DNA from: Azospirillum sp. B510
Lineage (GTDB): Bacteria > Pseudomonadota > Alphaproteobacteria > Azospirillales > Azospirillaceae
Length of the DNA stretch: 64,000 bases
Assembly (NCBI RefSeq): GCF_000010725.1
Contig: NC_013854.1
Location: 2,075,001 to 2,139,000 of the forward strand
Direction of reading: 5' to 3'
A program made the position numbers and the translations under genes. The notes under the pieces were generated by a model, which worked only from the letters and a program-made list of their open reading frames with translations, did not search any database and had not been told where the DNA came from. This document shows, piece by piece, positions 11,005 to 21,754 of the stretch (positions are counted from its first letter, which is position 1; every line of letters begins with the position of its first letter).

Positions 11005-11798
11005 CCGCTGGTCCGTCCTACGCCGTCCGCCTCCTGTCGCTGATCGTCGCCCTGGGCGTCTGCGCACCCACGGTCCGCGCCCCGGCCTTCGCCGCGGAAC
11101 CGGTCGCGTCCGCCGCCTGCCAGTTGCCGCGCGGCGAGACGGCCCTGTCGGTGCCCCTGCCGCACCTGTCGCAGCGCATCGCGGCCGGCCTGCCGGTCCG
11201 GATCGTCGCCATCGGTTCCTCCTCCACCGCCGGGGCGGGGGCGAGCGCGCCGGACAGGGCCTATCCCGCCCGCCTCGCCCATTACCTGGGGGAGCGCTTC
11301 CGCAACGCCGAGGTCATGGTGCTGAACCGCGGCATCAATGGCGAGACCGACGACCAGACGGAACGGCGCCTCGATGCCGACGCGCTAAGCGCCAAGCCCG
11401 ATCTGGTGATCTGGCAGGTCGGCGCCAACACCGCCCTGCGCGACGGCGACCAGGAGCTAAGCGAGCGCTCCGTCCGCCAGGGCGTGGCGCGGCTGCGCGC
11501 CGCCGGGGTCGATGTGGCGCTGATGGATCTGCAATACGCCCCGAGGATGCTGGAAAAGGCCGGCGCCGCACCGATGCTGGCCCGCATCGCCGGGATCGCC
11601 GCCGACCAGCATGTCGGGCTGTTCCGCCGCTTCGACGCCATGCGGTCGCTGGTGGAAAAGCGGGGCATGGCGATGACGGACCTGATCGGGCCGGACGGCG
11701 TCCATCAGAATGACGGCGGCTACGACTGCGTCGCCCGTCTGCTGGCGGCCGGGATCGAGGACGCCGTCAGCATCCACAACAGCGGGCTTGGCCGCTAA
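11001..11798 (+). CDS. SGNH/GDSL hydrolase
   Basis: Exported SGNH-fold esterase or acetyl-transfer enzyme of 265 residues. The likely start is the TTG at 11001, which overlaps the previous TGA (TTGA) and has GGAG eight bases upstream; no in-frame ATG or GTG exists nearby. A signal peptide ends near AFA-AE. Catalytic blocks are present: IVAIGSSSTAGAG (nucleophile Ser in the GSS triplet), NRGINGETDDQ (Gly block), WQVGANTAL (Asn block) and DGVHQNDGGYD (Asp-x-x-His). With the adjacent OpgC-like acyltransferase it may remove or remodel acyl groups on a periplasmic polysaccharide. The substrate is unknown. Confidence 0.85.
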   Translation: MTAGPSYAVRLLSLIVALGVCAPTVRAPAFAAEPVASAACQLPRGETALSVPLPHLSQRIAAGLPVRIVAIGSSSTAGAGASAPDRAYPARLAHYLGERFRNAEVMVLNRGINGETDDQTERRLDADALSAKPDLVIWQVGANTALRDGDQELSERSVRQGVARLRAAGVDVALMDLQYAPRMLEKAGAAPMLARIAGIAADQHVGLFRRFDAMRSLVEKRGMAMTDLIGPDGVHQNDGGYDCVARLLAAGIEDAVSIHNSGLGR

Positions 11799-11848
11799 GG
11801 GAAGGACGATAGGGAAGGACGATAAGGGAAGCGGAAGGCCCGCCCCCC

Positions 11849-12232
11849 TCACCGCTGCATCATCGCGCTTTCCTTGCCGCAGAGGAAGAACACCTTCGAA
11901 TAGACCTTCAGCAGCGCGTCGGTCAGGGCCTGCACCTCGGGGCTGCCCATGGCGCGCGGCTTGGCCGGATCGACATGCAGGACGCAGCTGTCCTTGACGT
12001 CGTTGAAGGCGGCCAGCGCATGGATGCGGTCCGGGCGGAACTCGTCGGGGAAATTCTCGTCCATCAGCCAGAAACACTGGAAGTTCCGGCAGGATTGCGG
12101 CCGCTCCTCGTAGATCGAGCAGCCCTTGCCCTGGTCGCAGGACGCGCACCATTTGGCCGAGGGCTTCTTCAGTTCCGGCACACCCATCAGCTTGCAGCAC
12201 AGGGTGCATTCACCGCAGTCGCGGTCCGACAT
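11849..12232 (-). CDS. YkgJ-family cysteine-cluster protein
   Basis: Small protein (127 residues) with the zinc- or iron-binding cysteine pattern of the YkgJ/UPF0153 family: CGECTLCCK near the N-terminus, CASCDQGKGCSIYEERPQSCRNFQCFW in the middle. The spacing of Cys residues and the ERPQSCR segment are diagnostic of the family. The function of the family is not established; metal binding is inferred from the cysteines. It is transcribed on its own strand with a 35-bp gap to the upstream GGDEF/EAL gene and may be its co-transcribed downstream gene. Confidence 0.88.
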   Translation of the reverse strand: MSDRDCGECTLCCKLMGVPELKKPSAKWCASCDQGKGCSIYEERPQSCRNFQCFWLMDENFPDEFRPDRIHALAAFNDVKDSCVLHVDPAKPRAMGSPEVQALTDALLKVYSKVFFLCGKESAMMQR

Positions 12233-12267
12233 CGGGCAAACTCCAAACAGCTTTGGCTCGTGACGGC

Positions 12268-14790
12268 TCAGGCCGTCGCTGGCGAGGCAAGGGGATCGCC
12301 CTCGGCGGCCAGCAGACGCTCCACCGCCTCGGGCGGGGCGGGTCGGGCGAAGTGATAGCCTTGGGCGTACTTGCACAGACCGCGCAGATACACCGCTTCC
12401 TCGGCGGTTTCCACCCCTTCCGCCACCGCGTCCAACCGCAAAATGGTGGCGAGGCCGGCGATGACCTGGACGATGGCGGCGTTGCCCTCCCCCGTCGACA
12501 GGGCGCGGACGAAGCTGCGGTCGATCTTCAGCACATTCACCGGCAGCTTGTGCAGATAGGCCAGCGACGAATAGCCGGTGCCGAAATCGTCGATCGACAG
12601 CCGCACCCCCATGTCGCGCAGGCTCTGCAACAGCATCCGGCATTCGTCCGGATCCTGGACCAGCAGGCTTTCCGTCAGTTCCAGCTTCAGGCTGGAGGGC
12701 GGGATCGGCACGGCGTCCAGCAGGTCGCGCACGGCGCCGACGATGTCGTCGTCGCGGAACTGCCGGATGGAGACGTTGACGCTCATGAACAGCGGCACGG
12801 GCCGCGGGAAGCGCGCCTGCCACGCCGCCAGCTGCCGCACCGCCTGTTCCAGCGCCCAGCGGCCCATCGGCGCGATCAGGCCGGTCTCCTCGGCCAGCGG
12901 GATGAACTCCGCCGGGGGGACGAGACCGCGGTCGGGATGGTTCCAGCGCATCAGCGCCTCGAAGCCGGCGATGGCGCCGGTCTCCAGGAGGACGATGGGC
13001 TGGTAATGCAGGCAGAGATGCCCCTGCTCCACGGCGCCGCGCAGGTCGGCCTCCATCCGCATGGCGGTCATCGCCTGCCGGCGCAGGTTGGCGTCGAACA
13101 GGTCGATGCGCGCCCGCCCGCCGCTCTTGGCGCGGTACATGGCGAGGCTGGCGTCGCGCAGCATGTCCTCCGCCCGGTCATAGCCGGTCTGGCTCAGCGC
13201 CACGCCGATCGAGGCGGTCAGCACCACATCGCGCCCCTCCTCCAGCATGACGGGCCGCGAGATGGCGCGCGCCATCCGTTCCGCCGCCGCCAGCGCCTCG
13301 CCGGCGTCGTCCAGATCGTCCACCAGCACCGCGAACTCGTCGGCCGAAAGGCGGGCCAGCGTGTCGCCGACGCGGCGGCTGGCATCCAGCCGCTTGGCGA
13401 CGATCCGCAGCACGCGATCGCCGGCGCTGGTGCCCAGCGCGTCGTTGATCGCCTTGAAGCGGTCCAGGTCGAGGATGATGGCGGCGAAGGGGCGGGCGCC
13501 GGCGCGGCGGTTGCGGTCCAACGCCTGGCCGATACGATCCAGCATAAGGGTGCGGTTGGGCAGCCCGGTCATGCTGTCATGGACGGCGTCGAACAGGATC
13601 TGCTGTTCGGCCTTCTTGCCCGCGGTGATGTCGGTCATCGAGCCGGCCATGCGGACGGCGCCGCCCCGGTCGTCGCGTACCGCCAAACCGCGCACCAGCA
13701 TCCACAACTCCAGACCGGCCTTGTCGCGGATGCGGAATTCATGTTGCAGATGCGGACGCTCGCCGCTCAGATGGAGGTCGATGGCGGTGCGCAGCCCGGC
13801 GAGGTCGCCCGGCACCACCCGCTGGAACCATTCCTCGATCGAGCCGGCGATCTCCGCCTCGCCGAAGCCCAGCATCGCCTTCCAGCGCGGCGAGTAATAG
13901 ACCTCGCCGCTCTCGATGTACCAGTCCCATAGCCCGTCGGCCGCCCCGGCGGCGGCCAGCGCATAGCGTTCCTCGCTCTGGCGCAGGCGCTGTTCGGCGG
14001 TCTTGCGATCGGTCACGTCGGCCTGGCTGCCGACCAGCCGGATCGCCTTGCCGGCGGCGTCCAGCACCGCGATGCCGCGGCAGGCCATCCAGCGGATCGC
14101 CCCGGCGGCGTTGCGCATGCGGTATTCGACCTGGAAGGCCGCGTTGGGATCGCCTCCCTCCGCACCGAGAAAGGCCATGGCGTCGGTCAGGATCCCCCGG
14201 TCGGCCGGCAGGATGCGGCCCAGCCATTCCTGCGGATGGTCGGTCAGCTCGGCCGGCGACAGCCCGAGCAGGGAAGCCCAGCGCGGCGAGTAATAGACCC
14301 GGTCGGTGACCAGATCCCAGTCATAGAGCCCGTCATTGCTGGCGGCGGCGGCAAGGGCGTAGCGCTCCTCGCTGCGGCGCAGCTCCTGTTCGGCATGCTT
14401 GAGGTCGGTGATGTCGGCGACGGAGCCGACCAGCCGGACGGGTTCCCCCGCATCGTCCATCACCGCCATGCCGCGGCAGACCAGCCAGCGCCACCGCGGC
14501 TTGCCGCCGGCGGCCTGCCCGGATCCCGCCCTGCAAACGCGGTGTTCGATCTGGAAGGGGACGGACAGCCCGACCATCTGCGCCTCGAACGAGGCGTGCA
14601 GCCAGTCGATGTCCTCCGGGTGGACCCGCGACAGCCAGTCGTTCGGCCGGTTGGAGTTGCCCGGCGGCAATCCGAGAAAATCCTTGAAGCGGGGAGAGAG
14701 ATACAGCGTGTCGTTGCGCAGATCCCAATCCCAGACACCCTCGGTTCCGGCCTTTTCGGCCAGCAGATATCGGTCGATGTTGGTGCTCAA
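12268..14790 (-). CDS. PAS-PAS-PAS-GGDEF-EAL c-di-GMP signalling protein
   Basis: 840-residue cytosolic protein with three PAS/PAC modules (about 1-130, 135-265 and 265-400), each beginning with the repeated pattern W-D-W or Y-D-W, YYSPRW and LG(L/F). A GGDEF domain (about 400-560) follows, whose signature is changed to SADEF near residue 480, so cyclase activity is probably lost. The EAL domain (about 570-830) is intact: FEALMRW near 611, NVS, ELTES and DDFGTGYSS. It should therefore work as a c-di-GMP phosphodiesterase tuned by PAS sensing, perhaps with GTP bound at the degenerate GGDEF. The start is a TTG with GAGGGG just upstream; no in-frame ATG precedes it. No membrane segment is seen. 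Confidence 0.9.
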   Translation of the reverse strand: MSTNIDRYLLAEKAGTEGVWDWDLRNDTLYLSPRFKDFLGLPPGNSNRPNDWLSRVHPEDIDWLHASFEAQMVGLSVPFQIEHRVCRAGSGQAAGGKPRWRWLVCRGMAVMDDAGEPVRLVGSVADITDLKHAEQELRRSEERYALAAAASNDGLYDWDLVTDRVYYSPRWASLLGLSPAELTDHPQEWLGRILPADRGILTDAMAFLGAEGGDPNAAFQVEYRMRNAAGAIRWMACRGIAVLDAAGKAIRLVGSQADVTDRKTAEQRLRQSEERYALAAAGAADGLWDWYIESGEVYYSPRWKAMLGFGEAEIAGSIEEWFQRVVPGDLAGLRTAIDLHLSGERPHLQHEFRIRDKAGLELWMLVRGLAVRDDRGGAVRMAGSMTDITAGKKAEQQILFDAVHDSMTGLPNRTLMLDRIGQALDRNRRAGARPFAAIILDLDRFKAINDALGTSAGDRVLRIVAKRLDASRRVGDTLARLSADEFAVLVDDLDDAGEALAAAERMARAISRPVMLEEGRDVVLTASIGVALSQTGYDRAEDMLRDASLAMYRAKSGGRARIDLFDANLRRQAMTAMRMEADLRGAVEQGHLCLHYQPIVLLETGAIAGFEALMRWNHPDRGLVPPAEFIPLAEETGLIAPMGRWALEQAVRQLAAWQARFPRPVPLFMSVNVSIRQFRDDDIVGAVRDLLDAVPIPPSSLKLELTESLLVQDPDECRMLLQSLRDMGVRLSIDDFGTGYSSLAYLHKLPVNVLKIDRSFVRALSTGEGNAAIVQVIAGLATILRLDAVAEGVETAEEAVYLRGLCKYAQGYHFARPAPPEAVERLLAAEGDPLASPATA

Positions 14791-14969
14791 GACCCCTCGT
14801 CAGACCCCTCGTCCAGACCCAGTGGCGCGGGCCCGTCGGCGGTCCGCGATTGGTGGGGTCCTCCACCGTTGAGGTGGCCGATCATATGGGCGTTTTTGTG
14901 AAGAAACCATAAATGCTTCAAACATGTGACCGCCACCGGCGACAAAGGGTTCCCTGGGCGGAGATTTTT

Positions 14970-14982
14970 TCCTATATTAGGA
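14970..14982. promoter_or_regulatory. TCCTA-TAT-TAGGA inverted repeat upstream of recO
   Basis: A perfect 5-bp inverted repeat with 3-bp centre follows a T6 run in the divergent region before recO, 41 bp ahead of its ATG. Its AT content stands out locally. It may be an operator or part of a promoter. Confidence 0.3.
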
Positions 14983-15022
14983 TAGCGTACCAACGCCCGC
15001 CCTCCTCCAGCGAACGACACCG

Positions 15023-15745
15023 ATGGATTGGTCCGATCAGGGAATCGTTCTGTCCGCCCGCCCCCAGGGGGAAGGGTCAGCCGTCGCGACCCTGCTGACG
15101 CGCGGCCACGGCCGCCATGCCGGCATGGTGATGGGTGGACGCTCCGCCCGTCAGCGCGGCACGCTGGAGCCGGGCACCCTGGTCCACGCCCGCTGGCGCG
15201 GGCGGCTGCCAGAGCATCTTGGCCATTTCACGCTGGAACCGGTGAGGGGCTATGCGGCCGGCTTCTTCGACGACGCCCAGGCGCTGGCCGCCCTGACCAG
15301 CGCCTGCGCGCTGGTGGAGGCCGCCCTGCCGGAACGGGAGGCCCACCCCGCCCTGTTCGACGGGCTGCTGGTCCTGTTCGGCCTGCTGGACAGCCCGGCC
15401 TGGGCCGAGACCTATGTGCGGTGGGAGGTCGGGTTGCTGGCGGAGCTCGGATTCGGCCTCGACCTCGACCGCTGCGCGGTGTCGGGGGCCAACGACTATC
15501 TCGCCTATGTCAGCCCGCGCACCGGGCGCGCGGTGACCGCGTCGGTCGGCGAACCCTACCGTGACCGGCTGCTGCCTTTGCCCGATTTCCTGGCCGGACG
15601 CGGCGGCGGCGGGCCGGCGGCGGTGGCGGACGGGCTGCGGCTGACCGCGCATTTCCTGGAACGCCACCTGCTGAACGGGCCGCTGCCGCCCGCGCGTGAG
15701 CGCTTGCGGGAACGTTACGCGAACGCGGTAGCGCGGTCCGTCTGA
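15023..15745 (+). CDS. recO: DNA repair protein RecO
   Basis: Recombination mediator that helps load RecA on SSB-coated single-stranded DNA in the RecFOR pathway. The N-terminal OB fold is seen at residues 1-80 ([32 protein letters not shown]), followed by the helical C-terminal domain. The zinc-finger cysteines of some RecO proteins are reduced to C157 and neighbours. It is 240 residues, as in related species. It lies 20 bp before parC on the same strand; a recO-parC pairing is common in Rhodospirillales. Confidence 0.93.
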   Translation: MDWSDQGIVLSARPQGEGSAVATLLTRGHGRHAGMVMGGRSARQRGTLEPGTLVHARWRGRLPEHLGHFTLEPVRGYAAGFFDDAQALAALTSACALVEAALPEREAHPALFDGLLVLFGLLDSPAWAETYVRWEVGLLAELGFGLDLDRCAVSGANDYLAYVSPRTGRAVTASVGEPYRDRLLPLPDFLAGRGGGGPAAVADGLRLTAHFLERHLLNGPLPPARERLRERYANAVARSV

Positions 15746-15765
15746 AACTGCTAGACCCCATCATC

Positions 15766-17991
<2,226 letters not shown>

Positions 17992-17993
17992 TG

Positions 17994-18047
17994 GCTGGGG
18001 GGGGCAGTTTGGCCCCCCAGCTGATCTCCCCCGCTCTCGCGGGGGAG
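17994..18047. terminator. Tandem terminator hairpins between parC and motE
   Basis: Two adjacent stems fill the 64-bp gap between convergent genes. GCTGGGGGG (17994-18002) pairs with CCCCCCAGC (18013-18021). CTCCCCCGC (18026-18034) pairs with GCGGGGGAG (18039-18047) around a 4-nt loop. Together they could stop transcription from both sides. Confidence 0.7.
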
Positions 18048-18055
18048 GGGGCAAA

Positions 18056-19033
18056 TCACTTCGGCGCCGTGACCGTCGCCGTCAGCGGCACGCGCCGCTC
18101 GACCAGGGCGGCGGTGACCTCCTTGGCCTTGACCGGGTCCATCGCCGCCAGGATCGGCGCGGTCTTCTGTTCCTTCATCTTCTGGATGACGCCCAGCAGC
18201 ACCGGCATGTCGAGCTCCTCGAAGATGCGCGCCGCCTCCTTCGGCTTCATCGTCTCGTAGATCTTCACCAGACTGTCGAGCTGGGCCGACTGCTGCTGGT
18301 CACCCTGCGACATCAGCTTCTGGATGTCGGCCTTGGTCTTCTCCATCTCCGCGACCTTCTGGTCGATCCGCTTCTCGGCGGCGGCCAGCAGGGCTTCACG
18401 CTGCTCCATCTCCTTGGTGCGGCGCTCGATCTCGGCGCGGCGCTCGGCGAAATGCTGGAGCAGCTCCTGGTTGTCGATGGGGCCGAGCGGTGCCGGCGGC
18501 GCGTTGGCCGCCGGAGCGTTCGCCGAACCGCTCGACCCGCCGGGAGCCGGCGGCGGCTCCTTGCCGGCCGGCTTGGTGGTCGCGGCGGGAGCCTGACCCG
18601 GTGGCGTCGCCGGGGTCGAACTCTGCGGTCCCTGGGCGAGGGTGACCGGGAAGTCCGGCAGGCGGGCGTCGTGGGTGGCGAGCCGCCACAGGTCGCCGAC
18701 CCGCACACCCAGCATCATCACCGCGACGAAGATGGTCAGCGGCAGCAGACGGAAACGGAAGCCGCGCATCCGCGCCCGCAGCCGCTCGGTCAAGGGAACG
18801 CGCGGCGTCGCCGGCTTGCGCGCCGTCCTGGCCTTCGCCTTGCCCGTCTTCGCCGGAGCCTTCCTGGCGCCCCCCGGCCGGACCGCCGGCAGTTGCGCCT
18901 GCTGGGCCTGCTGGGCGGCCAAGGTGGGAGAGGTGCGGACACCGGTCGGTGCGGCGCCGGCCGGCCGGATCACGACCTTCGGCTCCTGGGACGCCCCCGC
19001 CATGGGCTTGCCGTCACTGCTGCGCATGCTCAT
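18056..19033 (-). CDS. motE: MotE-like flagellar protein (MgtE-N-domain protein)
   Basis: 325-residue protein with a long Pro/Ala-rich, basic N-terminal part, one membrane segment at about 95-112 (FRLLPLTIFVAVMMLGVRVG), a Pro-rich linker, a coiled coil at about 195-255 and a C-terminal MgtE-N-like domain (KIYETMKPKEAARIFEELDMPVLLGVIQKMKEQKTAPILAAMDPVKAKEVTAAL). In Sinorhizobium, MotE is a periplasmic chaperone that stabilises MotC; the same fold and flagellar setting are found here. The start overlaps the upstream gene by 4 nt. It closes the fliL-fliM-DUF6468-motE run. No motC is in the window, so its partner may differ. Confidence 0.83.
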   Translation of the reverse strand: MSMRSSDGKPMAGASQEPKVVIRPAGAAPTGVRTSPTLAAQQAQQAQLPAVRPGGARKAPAKTGKAKARTARKPATPRVPLTERLRARMRGFRFRLLPLTIFVAVMMLGVRVGDLWRLATHDARLPDFPVTLAQGPQSSTPATPPGQAPAATTKPAGKEPPPAPGGSSGSANAPAANAPPAPLGPIDNQELLQHFAERRAEIERRTKEMEQREALLAAAEKRIDQKVAEMEKTKADIQKLMSQGDQQQSAQLDSLVKIYETMKPKEAARIFEELDMPVLLGVIQKMKEQKTAPILAAMDPVKAKEVTAALVERRVPLTATVTAPK

Positions 19034-19662
19034 CCAAGCCCCTTGCCGGCGTTCTCGATCGCCTGAAGCAGTTCACGTTCGGCCCGGGACAGGCTCTCGC
19101 CATCGCGGGTGATGGGGTCGCGCGCCTCGGCCGGCGGTTCGGCCCGCGCGGCGGCGCGGCGCGGCGGCGCGTCCAGCCGGGCCGGCGGCGGGGCATGATC
19201 GTCATGATCCTCCTCGGCCGGCAGGCTGCGCAGGGCCGGGCGCGGCGCCACCAGCGGCGCCCTGGTCGGATTACGCGCGGCCAGCGCCGGCGCCACCGCG
19301 GTGGAGCGGCCGGCATCGCGGGCGCTCTCCCGCCGGGCGTCCCGCTCGCCGACGCCACCCAGCCGATTGGCCAGCGCGTCGGCCGCCTCGATCATGAATT
19401 CCAGCTCGTCGCGCAGGGTCTGCGCCTTGTTCACCGTGCGCTGGAGATCCTCGCCGGTGTCGCTGGCCGCCTTCTTCAGCGTGCGCACGCCGCTTTCCGC
19501 CCGCCCCATCGCGTCGTTCAGTCCCTGGATCAGTTCGGCCATCTCGCCGCGGCTCTCGCGCAGCGCGATGATCTGCCGGTTCAGGATGATCGCATAGGCG
19601 ATGGTCGCGGCCAGCAGGCCGACCATCACGACGTCGATGATGATGGAGACCAGCGGACTCAT
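19030..19662 (-). CDS. DUF6468-type membrane protein in the fliM operon
   Basis: 210-residue protein with an N-terminal membrane helix (about 4-27, VSIIIDVVMVGLLAATIAYAIIL), then a coiled-coil region at 28-105 rich in Glu/Arg heptads, then a basic Pro/Arg-rich tail. The pattern matches the uncharacterised DUF6468 family that sits between fliM and motE in alphaproteobacteria. It overlaps both neighbours by 4 nt, so it is translationally coupled to fliM and motE. A role near the flagellar basal body or in motor assembly is inferred from context only. Confidence 0.82.
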   Translation of the reverse strand: MSPLVSIIIDVVMVGLLAATIAYAIILNRQIIALRESRGEMAELIQGLNDAMGRAESGVRTLKKAASDTGEDLQRTVNKAQTLRDELEFMIEAADALANRLGGVGERDARRESARDAGRSTAVAPALAARNPTRAPLVAPRPALRSLPAEEDHDDHAPPPARLDAPPRRAAARAEPPAEARDPITRDGESLSRAERELLQAIENAGKGLG

Positions 19663-20732
19663 AGCCTCATGACCTCCTGCTTGGGCAGTTCCTTTTCCAG
19701 GCGGACGGCGATGTGTCCGCCCTTGCGCCCCATCCGCCCCTGGAACATCGACACGTCGCCACAGCGCAGCTCGATGGCGCCGTCGGGGGTGGCGTTCAGC
19801 AGGATTCGGGTGCCGACGCGCCAGTTCAGCACGTCGTGCAGGGTCATCGTCACCTCGTCCAGCACGGCCGACAGGTCGACGTCGGTCACCATCAGCTCGG
19901 ACGCCAGGTGGGTTTCCCAGATCGAGTCACGGCCGAACTTCTCACCCATGAACATCTGGAGCAGCAGCTCACGCACCGGCTCCAGCGTCGCGTAGGGGAT
20001 CATCAGCTCCAGCCGGCCGCCGCGATCCTCCATGTCGATGCGAAGCTTGACCAGCACGGCGGCGTTGGCGGGCCGCGCGATGGTGGCGAAGCGCGGGTTG
20101 GTCTCCAACCGGTCGAAACGGAAGGTGACGGGCGACAGCGGGTCGAAGGCGGCGGACAGGTCGGACAGCACCACATGGACCATGCGTTCCACGAGGTTGC
20201 GTTCGATGGTGGTGTAGGGGCGGCCTTCGATGCGCATCGCCGCCGTGCCGCGCCGGCCGCCCAGCAGCACGTCGACGATGGAATAGATCAGCGCGGAATC
20301 GACGACCATCAGGCCGTAATTGTCCCACTCCTCCGCCTTGAAGACCGACAGCATCGCCGGCAGCGGGATGGAGTTCAGGTAATCGCCGAAACGCACCGAG
20401 GAAATCTGGTCGAGGCTGACCTCGACATTGTCGGAGGTGAAGTTGCGCAAGCTGGTGGACATCATGCGGACGAGGCGGTCGAAGACCACCTCCAGCATCG
20501 GCAGGCGTTCGTAATTGACCAGCGCCGAGTTGACCAGCGCCATGATGCCGGAGTTGTCGCCGTCGCCGGCACCGCCCTGGTCGAAGCCCAGCAGGCTGTC
20601 GATCTCGTCCTGGTTGAGGACGCGCGTCGAGCCGCCGCCGCCGACCTCGCCGACATCGCCGCTGTCCTCGGCCAACGCCGCCCATTCCGCGGCAAGCCGT
20701 TCCTCTTCGCTCAGTTCACCGGTGTCGCTCAT
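19659..20732 (-). CDS. fliM: Flagellar motor switch protein FliM
   Basis: C-ring component that binds phospho-CheY and sets rotation direction. The N-terminal CheY-binding peptide LNQDEIDSLLGF is at about residues 39-50, after an acidic stretch. The CheC-like middle domain (about 75-250) and the C-terminal SpoA/SurE-like domain (about 275-345) follow. It is 357 residues. It begins 28 bp downstream of fliL and overlaps the following gene by 4 nt. fliN is not in this run. Confidence 0.95.
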   Translation of the reverse strand: MSDTGELSEEERLAAEWAALAEDSGDVGEVGGGGSTRVLNQDEIDSLLGFDQGGAGDGDNSGIMALVNSALVNYERLPMLEVVFDRLVRMMSTSLRNFTSDNVEVSLDQISSVRFGDYLNSIPLPAMLSVFKAEEWDNYGLMVVDSALIYSIVDVLLGGRRGTAAMRIEGRPYTTIERNLVERMVHVVLSDLSAAFDPLSPVTFRFDRLETNPRFATIARPANAAVLVKLRIDMEDRGGRLELMIPYATLEPVRELLLQMFMGEKFGRDSIWETHLASELMVTDVDLSAVLDEVTMTLHDVLNWRVGTRILLNATPDGAIELRCGDVSMFQGRMGRKGGHIAVRLEKELPKQEVMRL

Positions 20733-20760
20733 CGGCCCCCATCCCCACCTGACCGGGCCC

Positions 20761-21318
20761 TCACTGGACCAGCATTTCCTTGAACAGCACGTCCTTCACC
20801 TTCACCGGATAGGCGGCGGCGGTGATGCGCAGAAGCAGCTCCTGGCGCAGCCGGTACATGCCGGCCGATCCGCGCAGATCCTCCAGCCGCAGCTCGCGCA
20901 GATAGACCTGGAAATTGTCGATGATGCGCGGCAGCACATGCTCCACCGCCCCGACATCCTCCGGCTTCGACAGCTGGATGGATATCTTGATCTTCAGGAA
21001 GGCCGGGCGCTTGTTGCCGGTGTTCAGGTTCACCAGCATGTCCGGCAGATCATAGAAGATCGGCGCGGCGTGCGCGGCGTCGCCCTTGCCGGCCTCGGCC
21101 CCATGGTCCCCTTCCTTGGCCGCGGCCTGCTCCCCCTCCTCCGCCGGCTTCTCCTTGCCGAGCAGCCCGTCGAGCAGGCCGGAGAAATAGACGCCGGCAC
21201 CGGCGCCGATCAGCAGGACCAGGGGAAGAACGACGAACAGGACCAGCTTCTTGCCACTGAATTTCTTCCGCGGCAGGCCTTCGGTCGAAAGTTCGCCGGC
21301 GTCGGATTCGGCAGCCAT
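20761..21318 (-). CDS. fliL: Flagellar basal body-associated protein FliL
   Basis: Single-pass inner-membrane protein that surrounds the stator and supports torque. A cytoplasmic N-terminus of about 24 residues precedes the helix KLVLFVVLPLVLLIGAGAGVYF (about 25-47). A Gly/Glu/Ala linker and the periplasmic SPFH-like FliL domain (about 85-185, YDLPDMLVNLNTG... LRITAAAYPVKVKDVLFKEMLVQ) follow. It is 185 residues. The start at 21318 has AGGA six bases upstream. It heads the leftward fliL-fliM-DUF6468-motE operon, divergent from flgF. Confidence 0.93.
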   Translation of the reverse strand: MAAESDAGELSTEGLPRKKFSGKKLVLFVVLPLVLLIGAGAGVYFSGLLDGLLGKEKPAEEGEQAAAKEGDHGAEAGKGDAAHAAPIFYDLPDMLVNLNTGNKRPAFLKIKISIQLSKPEDVGAVEHVLPRIIDNFQVYLRELRLEDLRGSAGMYRLRQELLLRITAAAYPVKVKDVLFKEMLVQ

Positions 21319-21414
21319 GACATCCTGATCGTTCGAGACATGAGACGGCCCAGGCATGCGGCGCCTGACCCTGACAAAGCTACTTTTGGGATAGTTAATA
21401 ACTCCTTTCGAGGG

Positions 21415-21450
21415 ACGGTTGGACCGTTCCGGACGGATAGGTTTCCGTCC
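21415..21450. promoter_or_regulatory. Inverted repeats near the fliL promoter
   Basis: Two adjacent palindromes: ACGGT-TGG-ACCGT (21415-21427) and GGACGG-N8-CCGTCC (21431-21436 with 21445-21450). They lie about 100-130 bp before fliL. They could be regulator sites; no confident fliL -35/-10 or -24/-12 was found. Confidence 0.35.
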
Positions 21451-21684
21451 CCTGTCACCATTTCGGCACGCTTCTTGATTGGGACTGCCCGGCAATCCGT
21501 GCCCGAGCCGCGTCCGTCCCGCACCCGTCAGGCGGCGACGGCCGCCATCAGGCCCGGACTCCGCCCCAGGCGACGCCGTTCCCCCGGACCGGCGGAGCCG
21601 CATCCCACGACCCCGCCGCGCCCGCCGCGCGGCGGGAACGGGAAGACTTGCCCGGTCCAGCCCGGCAAGGAACGCCCCCGTCCC

Positions 21685-21697
21685 GGCAGATTCTGCC
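21685..21697. promoter_or_regulatory. FlbD/ftr-like palindrome upstream of flgF
   Basis: GGCA-GATTC-TGCC, extendable to CCCGGCA...TGCCCGG. The core GGCA-N5-TGCC matches boxes before flgI and fliK and resembles Caulobacter ftr sites bound by the sigma-54 activator FlbD. Its centre (21691) is 84 bp upstream of the -24 GG. Confidence 0.6.
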
Positions 21698-21754
21698 CGG
21701 CATCCCCTGCCCCAGCGGGCGGGACCGCCCCCGTCTTGCCCGGACCGACGGGAT

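Noticed and set aside
12253..13932. A 559-codon plus-strand frame
   Set aside because: Antisense to the PAS-GGDEF-EAL gene, with no motifs and no ribosome-binding site.
21463..21480. Second sigma-54-like site (CGGCACGCTTCTTGAT) upstream of flgF
   Set aside because: The -12 is GA rather than GC, the -24 lacks TGG, and it is about 375 bp from the gene.
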